Both the position numbers and the translations under genes were made by a program. This document shows, piece by piece, positions 1-8,154 of a DNA stretch of 64,000 nucleotides (position 1 is its first letter; every line of letters begins with the position of its first letter). Location of the stretch: contig JAZSRU010000125.1 of the NCBI GenBank assembly GCA_045538635.1, positions 1 through 64,000 on the forward strand, read 5' to 3'. The DNA is from RGIG5270 sp045538635 (GTDB lineage Bacteria; Verrucomicrobiota; Lentisphaeria; Victivallales; Victivallaceae). The notes beneath the pieces were generated by a model that did not search any database, was not told the origin of the DNA, and saw nothing but the letters and a program-made list of their open reading frames with translations.

Positions 1-164
1 TGGGAGCGCTCATCTTTGATTTGCAAATAAACATGCCCGGAGCGGTGGATGATTACGGAACCCGCTTCTCCCCCCATCCAGAAAGGCATAAAAGCCCCCT
101 CGATCGTCTCCCGCAATGCACGGTTGACGGCACTAACGCTCCATACGGCATCTTTCTGCTGCAT
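1..164 (-). CDS. xseA: Exodeoxyribonuclease VII large subunit, N-terminal fragment
   Basis: The minus strand carries an open frame from an ATG at 162-164 that runs off the left edge after 54 codons. It opens with VWSVSAVNRALRETIEG and continues to SGHVYLQIKDERSQ, the start of the OB-fold DNA-binding domain of XseA, whose family usually reads like VSELNRALK and SGHxYFxLKDE. XseA is the large subunit of the single-strand-specific exonuclease that trims DNA ends in repair. A GGGGAG ribosome binding site lies about 8 bases upstream of the ATG. The nuclease domain is outside the window. A terminator just upstream (180-227) separates it from the operon before it. Confidence 0.85.
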   Translation of the reverse strand, partial: MQQKDAVWSVSAVNRALRETIEGAFMPFWMGGEAGSVIIHRSGHVYLQIKDERS

Positions 165-179
165 CCGGCAACTCCCCAT

Positions 180-227
180 AAAAAATCACGGTTTTCATTC
201 CGTAGTCAGACTGCGAAATGAAAACCG
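180..227 (-). terminator. Rho-independent terminator after the M24-like operon
   Basis: Read on the minus strand, an 11-bp stem (bases 217-227 with 189-199) is followed by a run of T (180-186). It ends the operon at 298-3580. A second hairpin with a 9-bp perfect stem (249-257 with 271-279) lies between it and the stop codon but has no T run. Confidence 0.8.
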
Positions 228-297
228 GATCAAAGCAGTATCGGTTCCGGGAACGGCAGCCGTTTGAACCGCCGTTCCCGTCCTGAAACGCTCAAAC

Positions 298-1473
298 TCA
301 GTCAAGTTTGCAGCAGTTCAGACTCATGAACTTCTTGGAGAGCAGTTCGCAACCGTCAGCAGTGATGATACAACCGCGTTCCCAACGCAGACCGTAGCCG
401 TTTCCGGTGAAGAAGGTGTCGATCTGGTAGGTCATGTTCTTCTGGAGTTTGTATTTGGAGGTGGTTTCGATCCAGGGAGATTCAGTTTCTTGAATACCGA
501 GGCCGTGGACGGGACCGTAGAGCATGTAATCGCCCCAGCCCTGATCGATACCCCACTGGGTGTATTTCTTGGCGACATCGCAAGCGTCAACACCGGCTTT
601 GATCAATTCAAAGGTGTATTTGTGAGCGCGCAGACCGAATTCAACGAGAGCCATCTGTTCTTTGGGGAGTTTGCCGAAGTAAACGGGGATACCGATGGAT
701 GAGCTGTAACCGCCGACGCGTGCGCCGATGTTAAGCTGGATGATTTCGTTCTTTTTGAGTTTTGCATAGGTGGGACGGCTGATACCGTTGGAGGTGCGGT
801 CGCCACCGAAGCAGTAAAGGCTGTGTCCTTCATATTCGCCGCCGTTTGCGAAGATTTCGCGCTGAGCGATAGAGAGAGCCTGGAATTCGGTCATGCCGGG
901 TTTCATTTCATTGAGCATGGCGCGGACAGCTTTTTCAGCAATCTTGAAAGCCTTGCGGTGAGAGTTGAGTTCGTTTTCGGATTTGACCCAGCGGAGGGGA
1001 CGGAAGCAATCTTCAGCAACAACGACCTGAACGCCGGGGAGCTGTGCAGCGATAGCGTCGAGGGTGGGTTTGGTCATAACAGCAGTACCGCAAAGACCGA
1101 GTTTTTTGAGAGATTTGCAGCCGGACATTTTGACAACGTCAGCGTAAGTTGCGAGGGGGATACCGGGATAGTCGGGTTCAGCGGCTTCGCGGTAGTTGAG
1201 CATCATGGCGACTTTGTCGATGACAGCGCGGCCTTTTGCATATTTTTCGCTTTCGGGACCGATGAGGAGGACGGCGTCGCCTTCAGCGGGGACGAAAACG
1301 CCAGCCTGTTCAAAGGTGGGCCAGTATTCGGTGAGGTAACGGACATTGGCGAAGTCTGATTCAGTACCATGGACCAAGCAGGCATCGAGGCCTGCGGCTT
1401 TGATGTTTGCCTGGAATTTGGCAATGCGGTCAAAGTACTCCTGCTGGGGAATGAAAGAAGTGTAATTTTTCAT
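298..1473 (-). CDS. M24 / creatinase-fold hydrolase with missing metal ligands
   Basis: A 391-residue protein with the two-domain layout of the M24 family: a creatinase-type N-terminal domain (about residues 10-150) and a pita-bread C-terminal domain (about 165-380). The family includes metal-dependent Xaa-Pro dipeptidases and the metal-free creatinases. The conserved His is present (H323 in GPVHGLG) and the last Glu is E365, but the two Asp metal ligands read N248 (QLNIGA) and S259 (GYSSSIG), and the next Glu is D352. A metal-free creatinase-like amidinohydrolase, or a non-catalytic binding protein, is therefore more likely than an aminopeptidase. The start has an AAGGAG site 5 bases upstream. 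It is the last gene of an operon with a deacetylase and a mutarotase-fold protein. Substrate unknown. Confidence 0.8.
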   Translation of the reverse strand: MKNYTSFIPQQEYFDRIAKFQANIKAAGLDACLVHGTESDFANVRYLTEYWPTFEQAGVFVPAEGDAVLLIGPESEKYAKGRAVIDKVAMMLNYREAAEPDYPGIPLATYADVVKMSGCKSLKKLGLCGTAVMTKPTLDAIAAQLPGVQVVVAEDCFRPLRWVKSENELNSHRKAFKIAEKAVRAMLNEMKPGMTEFQALSIAQREIFANGGEYEGHSLYCFGGDRTSNGISRPTYAKLKKNEIIQLNIGARVGGYSSSIGIPVYFGKLPKEQMALVEFGLRAHKYTFELIKAGVDACDVAKKYTQWGIDQGWGDYMLYGPVHGLGIQETESPWIETTSKYKLQKNMTYQIDTFFTGNGYGLRWERGCIITADGCELLSKKFMSLNCCKLD

Positions 1474-1615
1474 TTTTTCTCCTTGTTTTAGGGGTGAACT
1501 TTTTTATGTTGAAATTAAGGTTTGTTTCAAATCTGTTTTTTAAGTTTTTCAAAATACAGGGGAGTGGAGCTTGGAAAAGTTTTTCTGCGCCATCTCTCCT
1601 GTAAAATTCAACTTA

Positions 1616-2503
1616 TTATTTATAGATTTCTGCGAGGTCGCAGGCGCGGTAGAATTCAGAACCTCTTTCTTTGAGTTTCTGGATGAGCAGATCGAACTGT
1701 TCTGCTGCATATTCACCGCAGTTTTTGATGATGAAGGGATCGGGGAGGACTGCGCCTTCGCCGGAGTGGATGAGGCCTTCGGGCATCTTCCAGAATTCCC
1801 ACGGGTGGATATAGAAGCAGATGAAGGGATTTGCTTTTTTGCCTTCGCAGTACTTGATATAACCGTCGATGTGCTGCATGACAGCGTCGGCGCTTTCGGT
1901 ACGGAAGAGGGGCCACTGGTCCATGTCGCGGCCGTATTCATCTTTGGAATCCATGGAGAGGTCGGCGAAGTTGGGGACTTCGAGGATCTTCATATCGCCT
2001 TTTTTTGTCCAGTCATCTTTTGAGGGATGATAGGGTTCAAGTTGTTCTTTGAAGAAGTACATGGGATAGGTTGCATCGCTGGTGTAACCGAGGTTTTCCA
2101 AAGCATTTACGACTGCGGTTGAACCGAACAGACGGGGGCAGCGGAAAGATGTGGGACGGACGCCGGCTGCATCTTCGATGATCTTGGTTGCGAGTTCGAG
2201 GCGGTGTTCAACTTCTTCGGGGAGGACAGGCACCATGCCGGGGATCTCAAAGAGAGAATCGCCGATGGTCTCGTGGAAGAGAGTGTGGCAGCCGATTTCA
2301 TGACCGGCATCTTTGACCATTTTGAGGATGTTGGCGTTTTTCTTCACGGAATCGGCGGTGAAGTAAAAAGTTGCCTTGATGTTGTGTTTTGCGAGGATGT
2401 CGAGGATGATGGGGGTACCTTTCTGGAATCCTTCGTAGAAAGAGGTCCAGCTGCCGATATCGGTTTCCATGTCGAATCCGAACATTGTTTTGATTTCAGC
2501 CAT
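1616..2503 (-). CDS. Polysaccharide deacetylase (NodB-fold) family protein
   Basis: A 295-residue NodB-homology carbohydrate esterase family 4 protein, with no signal peptide, so probably cytoplasmic. The opening motif is FGFDMETD (the Asp of motif 1), followed by ATFYFTAD and by the His pair in GHEIGCHTLFH (motif 2). The Arg motif is FRCPRLFG. This subtype resembles the cytoplasmic PuuE/DUF2334-like deacetylases, which act on small amides as well as sugars, more than secreted peptidoglycan deacetylases. ATG at 2501-2503 is preferred to an upstream TTG because a GGAG site lies 7 bases before it. It lies between the mutarotase-fold gene and the creatinase-like gene in one operon, suggesting a pathway that hydrolyses C-N bonds of a modified sugar or amide. 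That pathway is inference. Confidence 0.8.
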   Translation of the reverse strand: MAEIKTMFGFDMETDIGSWTSFYEGFQKGTPIILDILAKHNIKATFYFTADSVKKNANILKMVKDAGHEIGCHTLFHETIGDSLFEIPGMVPVLPEEVEHRLELATKIIEDAAGVRPTSFRCPRLFGSTAVVNALENLGYTSDATYPMYFFKEQLEPYHPSKDDWTKKGDMKILEVPNFADLSMDSKDEYGRDMDQWPLFRTESADAVMQHIDGYIKYCEGKKANPFICFYIHPWEFWKMPEGLIHSGEGAVLPDPFIIKNCGEYAAEQFDLLIQKLKERGSEFYRACDLAEIYK

Positions 2504-2539
2504 TTTCAAGCTCCTTGTTTATAGTTAAGTGTTTGTATA

Positions 2540-3580
2540 TCAGAAAATACCGGGAATGGAATCCACTCCGAGGTGTTTGGTGAGCAGGTTTTTGAGCTGT
2601 TCAAAAGAACCTTTGAAACAGTAGGTTTCGCTGCCGAGGGTGCTGCCGGCGACTTTGCCGTCTGCGCTGACGCTCATTGGAGCGATGGTTTCGAGTTCAA
2701 AAAATTTGAGCTGTTCTGAACCGTTGAAGATACTGTAACAGTCTTCGGTGGTGAACGGACCGCGCGGCTGATCATTGTCGGCGATATCAAAATATTTGCC
2801 TTCGCTGATCATCTGATTGCGGCGCAGGATGAGCAGATCGCGTTCGGGGAGATAAGCTCCGAGCCAAACTGGTTTCGGCGCCTGATGAACTGCGATTTGC
2901 AAACGGTTTTCGCCGCCGAGGCGGAAAGAGAAAACATTTTTTGCATAGCTCAGATTGGGGCGGGGATCACCGTAAAAGTTAACATTGAGGCAGCTTTCGG
3001 CTGCTTCAGTTCCGTCAAATACGCCGAAAGATATCGCATTCGGAGTGAGATAAAACTGTTCCAGACTCCACGCGGCAATGAGAGCTTCATCCATAGTGTA
3101 ATCCCCGCGCATATCAAAACGCTCAAGTGTTTTGTATGCAACACCTTGAACGCCGTAAGCATCTTTAAATGATTTTGTGCAGACGGGTTCGATTTTGCGG
3201 TACATCTGCATTTTGACAGTAATGCCTTTGCGGTTGAGCAATGCGACATCGCGGGTCAGGGTTATCTGTTTGTCATCGCTTGATTCAACCTGATACGGTG
3301 TGCGGTTGATGTCATCCTGAACGTACCAGTCGCCGCCGGGCGGATAGTTGTAAGCAAAAGGACCGCCTTCAGGCGCGGGCCAGAGAGAGTTGCCGCCGAG
3401 GTTGTTGAAATCGGTGGGTGAGGGGTTTTCTGCGAGCTCATAATCGAGTTTGTGCAGCAGCTCACCGTTGAGGGTGCAGAGGATTCTGCCCTGCAGACCG
3501 GGTGAGGCGAGGATTGCGCCGTCGCCGCTGTTTATGACTTGCAGATTTGCATCAAGTTTTCGGATTTTTGCTTCACTCAT
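2540..3580 (-). CDS. Galactose-mutarotase-fold protein of unknown function
   Basis: A 346-residue protein, first gene of the minus-strand operon. It is rich in beta strands and carries NNLGGNSLWPAPEGGPF and PPGGDWYVQDD, typical of DUF6786-like proteins with the aldose-1-epimerase (galactose mutarotase) superfamily fold. There is no signal peptide. I cannot identify the canonical epimerase His/Glu pair with certainty, so epimerase activity is not asserted; it may bind or isomerise a carbohydrate used by the operon. ATG at 3578-3580 is chosen over a start 15 codons upstream because a GGGAGA site lies about 8 bases before it. Its upstream region (3581-3761) is shared with the divergent regulator, which probably controls it. 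Confidence 0.6.
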   Translation of the reverse strand: MSEAKIRKLDANLQVINSGDGAILASPGLQGRILCTLNGELLHKLDYELAENPSPTDFNNLGGNSLWPAPEGGPFAYNYPPGGDWYVQDDINRTPYQVESSDDKQITLTRDVALLNRKGITVKMQMYRKIEPVCTKSFKDAYGVQGVAYKTLERFDMRGDYTMDEALIAAWSLEQFYLTPNAISFGVFDGTEAAESCLNVNFYGDPRPNLSYAKNVFSFRLGGENRLQIAVHQAPKPVWLGAYLPERDLLILRRNQMISEGKYFDIADNDQPRGPFTTEDCYSIFNGSEQLKFFELETIAPMSVSADGKVAGSTLGSETYCFKGSFEQLKNLLTKHLGVDSIPGIF

Positions 3581-3761
3581 TGTTAAAATCTCCCTGAAAT
3601 GGATATTGATTACAGTATTATACAATATAGAAGATAACTTTTATTTGATTATTTGCAATAGTTTTTTGAAAAAAAAATGATTTTTTTATATCAGAAATTC
3701 GCATTTTTGACTATCCGGGCTATATTTATTCGTATATCGCTATAAAAAATAAGGTGTTTTT

Positions 3762-4844
3762 ATGTATCCAAAAAAGCGCGGCAGACCGTCAAAATATGTT
3801 GAAATAAGTAATGGGATAAAAGATTTTATCCGCAGCAGTTCTTTGTTTGACGGAGATGCACTGCCATCGGAGCGCAAAATGGCAAAACTCTTTGATTGTA
3901 CACAGGTTACGCTTCGCCGTGCATTGATGTATCTGGAGGAGGAAAAAGTTATTTACAGCGTGCCGCATAAGGGGCGTTTTGTTGGCGCGGCGCGGGATGT
4001 GCCGGAAAAGAGAAGCAATCTGGCGGCATTGATATTTCCTGATGATGAGCTTTTTTATTACAAAATTTTTGCCCGTCTGGAGCCGTTTTTTCAGCAGAAC
4101 GGGCAACTGTTGTCTGTGCATCTGACCGGGAATTCTGAAACTAAAGAAAGAATGCTGCTGGAGCGTTTTGCGGAGATGAATTTTGATGTGGTGCTGGCAG
4201 TTCCAAATCCTGCATGCAGAGATGTTTACGTGGAGAAAAAAGTTCCGGTTGTGTTTTTTGATACCGTTTTGGATGATGTTAATATTTCCGGAGTTGTTTC
4301 TGATGACCGCAATGGCGCATTTCAGGCTGTGCGGCATTTGATAAGTCTGGGGCATCGCAGGATCGCTTTTATAGGACATGATTACGATTTGAGCGGCAGG
4401 AGCCGTCTTGGCGGGTATTTTGATGCGTTGAATAATGCTCATCTGGAAATAGATCATGACTTGATAAAATTGCAGCAGCCGACGCGGGAGTGGGGGATTT
4501 ATGCAATGTCGGAGATGTTTAAGAAACGCGACAAACGGCCGACGGCAGTTTTTTGTGTAAATGATACAGTTGCTTCCGGCGTAATGCATTATGCTCACAG
4601 CCATCATATTGATATCCCGCAGGAATTGTCGGTGTCAAGTTTCGGTAATACCGGAATTGCTGAGGATTTGGATTTAAGCAGCGTGGATCAGAATCTTGAT
4701 AAAATTGTTGATGCTATTAAAATAAAGGTGCAGCAATGCTGTATTGCACCTGATTATGAATCGGGAAATGTTGTTGTGCCTTGTTCTTTGATAGTCCGGT
4801 CGAGCAGCGGAATATGTCTTGCACGCAAAAATGACCGTGAATAA
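3762..4844 (+). CDS. GntR/LacI-type transcriptional regulator
   Basis: A 360-residue regulator with an N-terminal GntR-type winged helix (about residues 12-75; LPSERKMAKLFDCTQVTLRR, then a wing ending in KGRFVG) fused to a LacI-type periplasmic-binding sugar domain (about 85-350). The effector domain shows DRNGAFQAVRHLISLGHRRIA and PTAVFCVNDTVASG, the standard LacI/RbsB landmarks. This layout is that of AraR in Bacillus. The gene diverges from the deacetylase operon across 181 bases, so it most likely senses the sugar-like substrate of that operon and represses it. The first ATG is used; a weak AAGG lies 10 bases upstream. Confidence 0.88.
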   Translation: MYPKKRGRPSKYVEISNGIKDFIRSSSLFDGDALPSERKMAKLFDCTQVTLRRALMYLEEEKVIYSVPHKGRFVGAARDVPEKRSNLAALIFPDDELFYYKIFARLEPFFQQNGQLLSVHLTGNSETKERMLLERFAEMNFDVVLAVPNPACRDVYVEKKVPVVFFDTVLDDVNISGVVSDDRNGAFQAVRHLISLGHRRIAFIGHDYDLSGRSRLGGYFDALNNAHLEIDHDLIKLQQPTREWGIYAMSEMFKKRDKRPTAVFCVNDTVASGVMHYAHSHHIDIPQELSVSSFGNTGIAEDLDLSSVDQNLDKIVDAIKIKVQQCCIAPDYESGNVVVPCSLIVRSSSGICLARKNDRE

Positions 4845-4955
4845 TGGAAAATATTGAAGCTCAATAAGATAGATGTATAAAAAATGAGAATTTATTTTTC
4901 TGCTGTTTTTGAGGTCGGTATGTGCATCTGGAAATAATTGTATATTTTGTCTGAT

Positions 4956-4983
4956 TTGAAAAAGTGATTTTGCGTGCTATATT
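4956..4983 (+). promoter_or_regulatory. Predicted sigma-70 promoter of accD
   Basis: TTGAAA (4956-4961), 16 bases, then TATATT (4978-4983), with TGC just before the -10, which makes it an extended -10. The same layout recurs before tRNA-Lys, nadD and rpmF. Confidence 0.65.
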
Positions 4984-5061
4984 ATAAAATATGAAAAATT
5001 CCGGAAGTGGAGTTTTTTGTATTTGTACTTGTCAATTAAATTCAATAATATGGAGTTGGAT

Positions 5062-5934
5062 ATGGCATTATTCGGCAGTAACAAATATTCAAAATTGAGC
5101 TTGCCTGTCAAAGGTGAGCGCAAAATGGTCATTCCTGACGGTTCATGGATCAAATGCCGTAATTGCTGTCAGACTTTGTATGCAGACAGACTGGAAGATA
5201 ATCATCAGGTCTGCTGGTATTGCGGACATCATTTTCCCATGACCGCTGAACAGCGTATAAATTTGATCAGCGACAAAGGATCTTTTGTTGAAATGGATGC
5301 AAATTTGATCTCGGTGGATGCTCTTGGTTTCTCTGATTCAAAGAGTTACGTTGACAGACTCAAAGAGAATACTGCTAAAAGCGGTATGAATGATGCTATT
5401 GTCTGCGGAACTGCCAAACTTGACGGCAATCCTTTTGCTGTCGGAGTTATGGATTTCCGCTTTATGGGCGCAAGTATGGGATCTGTCGTTGGAGAAAAAA
5501 TTGCCCGTCTGGTCGAGTTCGCTGTTGCGAAGAAATTGCCGGTATTGCTTGTAACTGCATCCGGCGGTGCCCGTATGCAGGAGGGAATCCTGAGTTTGAT
5601 GCAGATGCCGAAAACATGTGCGGCATTGGAAAAGCTTGATGAAGCGGGACTTGCGTATTTTGTTCTGATGACCAATCCGACATATGGTGGAGTGACCGCC
5701 AGTTTTGCCAGTCTGGGTGATATTATTATGGCTGAACCGGGTGCGATGATAGGGTTTGCCGGTCCGCGCGTTATTCAGGAAACAACCAATTCAAAATTGC
5801 CGGAAGGTTTCCAGACTGCTGAGTTCCTGGTTGAGAAAGGTATGATCGACCGGGTGGTGGAACGCAAAAATTTTCGCAAAGAATTCAGTCTGCTGCTTGA
5901 AATTTTCAAAAAGCAGGCTATAGTAAAGAAGTAA
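5062..5934 (+). CDS. accD: Acetyl-CoA carboxylase carboxyltransferase subunit beta
   Basis: A 290-residue AccD, which with AccA moves the carboxyl group from biotin to acetyl-CoA to make malonyl-CoA for fatty acid synthesis in the cytoplasm. The N-terminal zinc ribbon is visible as C32-x2-C35 and C51-x2-C54. The crotonase-like carboxyltransferase domain follows, with ASGGARMQEGILSLMQM, PTYGGVTASFASLGD and AGPRVIQETT, all AccD signatures. Length matches the family (about 285-305). ATG at 5062 is preferred because GGAG at 5052-5055 is well spaced; two in-frame ATGs upstream have no such site. No accA is in the window. The SRP RNA gene begins 9 bases after the stop. Confidence 0.96.
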   Translation: MALFGSNKYSKLSLPVKGERKMVIPDGSWIKCRNCCQTLYADRLEDNHQVCWYCGHHFPMTAEQRINLISDKGSFVEMDANLISVDALGFSDSKSYVDRLKENTAKSGMNDAIVCGTAKLDGNPFAVGVMDFRFMGASMGSVVGEKIARLVEFAVAKKLPVLLVTASGGARMQEGILSLMQMPKTCAALEKLDEAGLAYFVLMTNPTYGGVTASFASLGDIIMAEPGAMIGFAGPRVIQETTNSKLPEGFQTAEFLVEKGMIDRVVERKNFRKEFSLLLEIFKKQAIVKK

Positions 5935-5942
5935 AGTCATTT

Positions 5943-6026
5943 GGACTTTTACATTGAATGACAGGTTAATCTGGTCAGGTGGGGAACCAAGCAGCCACGT
6001 ACTGAGTCGTTCAAGTGTGAAAGTCC
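5943..6026 (+). ncRNA. ffs: Signal recognition particle RNA, small (4.5S) type
   Basis: The segment folds as one long hairpin. The outer stem pairs 5943-5953 with 6016-6026. The centre has GGTCAGG, a GGAA tetraloop closed by TGG/CCA, then AGCAGCC. This is the universally conserved SRP RNA domain IV apex that binds the Ffh M domain. About 84 nt fits the short bacterial form lacking the Alu domain. The RNA forms SRP with Ffh for co-translational targeting to the membrane. It lies directly after accD and 66 bases before the tRNA-Lys promoter, so it may be read through from accD or have its own unseen promoter. Confidence 0.9.
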
Positions 6027-6092
6027 GCTTTGATGATTTTGCAGCTTTCCTTGATGAAAACGAAAAAAAACAGATTTTTTTCAGTTTTTGAC

Positions 6093-6120
6093 TTGCAAAA
6101 CAAAATTTGTAAGCTATATT
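6093..6120 (+). promoter_or_regulatory. Predicted promoter of tRNA-Lys / rpmB
   Basis: TTGCAA (6093-6098), 16 bases, TATATT (6115-6120), preceded by GC. It lies 33 bases before the tRNA. Confidence 0.65.
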
Positions 6121-6152
6121 AAGGAATTGTCATGAAAATGATGTTCATTGGC

Positions 6153-6228
6153 GGGTTGATAGCTCAGTCGGTAGAGCATCGCCCTTTTAAGGCGGTGGTC
6201 CCGGGTTCGAGTCCCGGTCAACTCACCA
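6153..6228 (+). tRNA. tRNA-Lys (anticodon UUU)
   Basis: A 76-nt cloverleaf with an encoded CCA. The acceptor GGGTTGA pairs with TCAACTC, the D arm contains AGCTCAGTCGGTAGAGC, the anticodon loop is CTTTTAA (anticodon TTT), and the T arm is CCGGGTTCGAGTCCCGG. A run of eight T follows the CCA almost directly; some transcripts probably read on into rpmB. Confidence 0.98.
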
Positions 6229-6289
6229 TTTTTTTTGTTTTTAAATAAAAATTGAAATAAAGCCGCGTCAGCGGTGCAGGAGTGGAAAA

Positions 6290-6517
6290 ATGAGTCAGGT
6301 ATGCTATCTCTGCGGTAAAGGCAAAATGAGCGGTGGCCACATCGTTCGTAAAGGTCTTGCCAAGAAAACCGGTGGTATCGGTATGCACGTTGTAAAAAAT
6401 ACCAAACGCACTTTTGAGGCAAATATTCAGAATGTCAAAATCAATGAAAACGGTACTGTCAAAACCGTTAAATTGTGTGTCAGCTGTATCCGTACCGGAA
6501 ACTTCTGCAAAGCATAA
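6290..6517 (+). CDS. rpmB: 50S ribosomal protein L28
   Basis: A 75-residue L28, a small protein of the large ribosomal subunit. It carries the zinc-binding version of the family, with CYLC at the N-terminus (C5, C8) and CVSC near the C-terminus, plus the signature GKGKMSGGHIVRKG. It follows tRNA-Lys by 61 bases and probably shares its promoter. A GGAG site is 8 bases before the ATG. A strong terminator at 6549-6580 ends the unit. It is not next to rpmG, which often accompanies rpmB in other bacteria. Confidence 0.95.
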   Translation: MSQVCYLCGKGKMSGGHIVRKGLAKKTGGIGMHVVKNTKRTFEANIQNVKINENGTVKTVKLCVSCIRTGNFCKA

Positions 6518-6548
6518 TGATTGTTGCTGAATCAAAAAGAAAAATTCA

Positions 6549-6580
6549 AACTCCTTGTTGCAAACAGGGAGTTTTTTTTA
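6549..6580 (+). terminator. Rho-independent terminator after rpmB
   Basis: An 11-bp stem (6549-6559 with 6563-6573, one G-U pair), loop GCA, and a run of T to 6579. Confidence 0.9.
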
Positions 6581-6594
6581 TTTCGGGGGGTGGA

Positions 6595-7344
6595 ATGAAA
6601 AATATTCTGTTTTTGAGTATGGTTGTATCTCTCTGGATTGTAAGTGGTTGCAGTGCCGTCGGCAATGCGGTCCGTACGACCAGTTCTTATTATCTGAAAA
6701 ATGCGCCTGAATATATTGATATTTGTGGAGACTGGCGGATTGAAATTATTTGTAATGCTGCAGAAAATTCATGCGAAATAATCATGGATGAGAATCTGCA
6801 GCGGAGTTATTCTCTCCGTACAGGACGGACATTGAAACTTTCATTATCAAAGAATATTATGCCTCTGATAAGTCCTGTCGTCAGAATCAAAATGAAAAAA
6901 GCATTTTCAGAACTTGAATTGGATGGAAATTTGATTTGTCATGTAAAAGGTTTTAATGGAAATACGCTTGAAATCGATCTCGGCGGAGAGGCTGTTTGTG
7001 TTTTTGATGACGGCAGCGCGGAAAAGATAGAGGCAGATATTTCTGATATGTCAAAACTGTCTTTGAAATGTAAGGCGAAAGTGCTTGAACTTGAAGCAGA
7101 TAAACGGGCTGTATTTGAAGCCGTCGATGTTGATGAATTGATGATCGATGCATCAGAAAATTCAGTCTGCCGGATAGAAAAATGTGAAAAAGCATTTGTC
7201 AAAGCATGTGACTTGAGCATGATCGAATTCAAAAGTATAAAATCTTTGCAGGAAAGACTTTATGATGATGCAGTTGTGAAATATCCGATTGTTGTTCCTG
7301 AAAGTTTGAAAGCCGGAAAAGGAAAAAGTAAGGTTTCTTTATGA
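6595..7344 (+). CDS. Lipoprotein with DUF2807-like beta-helix repeats
   Basis: A 249-residue protein with a lipoprotein signal peptide (MKNILFLSMVV, lipobox VSGC, acylated Cys at residue 19). The rest shows short repeating beta-strand units, such as DISDMSKLSLKCKAKVLELE followed by AVDVDELMIDASENSVCRIE, which resemble the DUF2807 head domain found in envelope proteins of Bacteroidota and others. Function is unknown; it is presumably anchored in the inner or outer membrane. The ATG at 6595 has GGGGGTGG just upstream. The stop overlaps the start of rsmE by 4 bases (ATGA), so the two are co-translated. Confidence 0.65.
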   Translation: MKNILFLSMVVSLWIVSGCSAVGNAVRTTSSYYLKNAPEYIDICGDWRIEIICNAAENSCEIIMDENLQRSYSLRTGRTLKLSLSKNIMPLISPVVRIKMKKAFSELELDGNLICHVKGFNGNTLEIDLGGEAVCVFDDGSAEKIEADISDMSKLSLKCKAKVLELEADKRAVFEAVDVDELMIDASENSVCRIEKCEKAFVKACDLSMIEFKSIKSLQERLYDDAVVKYPIVVPESLKAGKGKSKVSL

Positions 7345-8123
7345 ATATGCTCCTCGCAAGACCTGAACAGTTGAGAAAACTGGACAACGGATCAATGCAA
7401 TGCGTTGTGAATGATGCCCGCCGTATTGAACATATAAAAAATATTCTGAAGTTGAGAAACGGCGATGCATGCAAAGTCGGGGTTTTGAATCAAGGATGTT
7501 TTGCCGGAGAGATCGGCAGTATTGAACATGAGGTTCTGATAAATTTTGACCCGGATAAGATGGAAAAGCCGCCGGCAAAAATGCCGTTGACTCTTTTTAT
7601 TGCCATGCAGCGTCCCAATACATTGAAAAAAGTTATCCATTGTGCAATCACAATGGGGGTTGAAAAAATTTGCTTTTTCGGCAGTTACAAAGTGGAGAAA
7701 AGTTATTGGCAATCATCTGTTCTGCAGGAAAAAAATTTGCAATTTGAAATTGATCTGGCAATGGAACAGTGCAAAGATCCGGTGGAAGTGGAGATTTCTT
7801 TCTGCCGTTATTTCAAAAGTTTTACCGAAGATATTCTGATGCCTTTTGTTGCGCAGAATCCACTTTTTCTTGCTCATCCGGCAGGCAGAAGCAGCGCAGT
7901 CGGAACAGTTTTGAACAGAGTTGGAGCTGCCCGCTGCGGACTGGTTGTCGGACCGGAGGGTGGATTTACGGAGTATGAAATCGGATGTCTGCAGGATATG
8001 GGACTTCATCTTTTGTCATTGGGGGACAGGGTTTTGCGTACGGAATTTGCGTTGTCGGCATTGCTTGAAATTTTCAATCTGCATTATCTCAACGGCTTGA
8101 CTTTTGCTGAAACGCAGTTATAG
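7341..8123 (+). CDS. rsmE: 16S rRNA (uracil-1498-N3)-methyltransferase
   Basis: A 260-residue SPOUT methyltransferase. RsmE uses S-adenosylmethionine to methylate U1498 of 16S rRNA. An N-terminal PUA-like domain (about residues 1-75) is followed by the trefoil-knot catalytic domain with the SAM-binding signature VVGPEGGFTEYE and the C-terminal SLGDRVLRTEFA, both diagnostic. Length is slightly above the usual 245. It overlaps the upstream lipoprotein gene by 4 bases and is followed 31 bases later by the NAD synthetase gene. Confidence 0.93.
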   Translation: MNMLLARPEQLRKLDNGSMQCVVNDARRIEHIKNILKLRNGDACKVGVLNQGCFAGEIGSIEHEVLINFDPDKMEKPPAKMPLTLFIAMQRPNTLKKVIHCAITMGVEKICFFGSYKVEKSYWQSSVLQEKNLQFEIDLAMEQCKDPVEVEISFCRYFKSFTEDILMPFVAQNPLFLAHPAGRSSAVGTVLNRVGAARCGLVVGPEGGFTEYEIGCLQDMGLHLLSLGDRVLRTEFALSALLEIFNLHYLNGLTFAETQL

Positions 8124-8154
8124 TTATACTGAAAATATTATACAGGAGGTATAA

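Noticed and set aside
823..1359. 178-codon open frame on the plus strand
   Set aside because: It is antisense to the creatinase-like gene and has no ribosome binding site or domain.
3789..4607. 272-codon open frame on the minus strand
   Set aside because: It is antisense to the GntR/LacI regulator, with biased composition rich in His, Ile and Gln.
6229..6240. T run after tRNA-Lys as a separate terminator
   Set aside because: There is no stem directly before it except the tRNA itself, and rpmB lacks another promoter, so read-through is likely.
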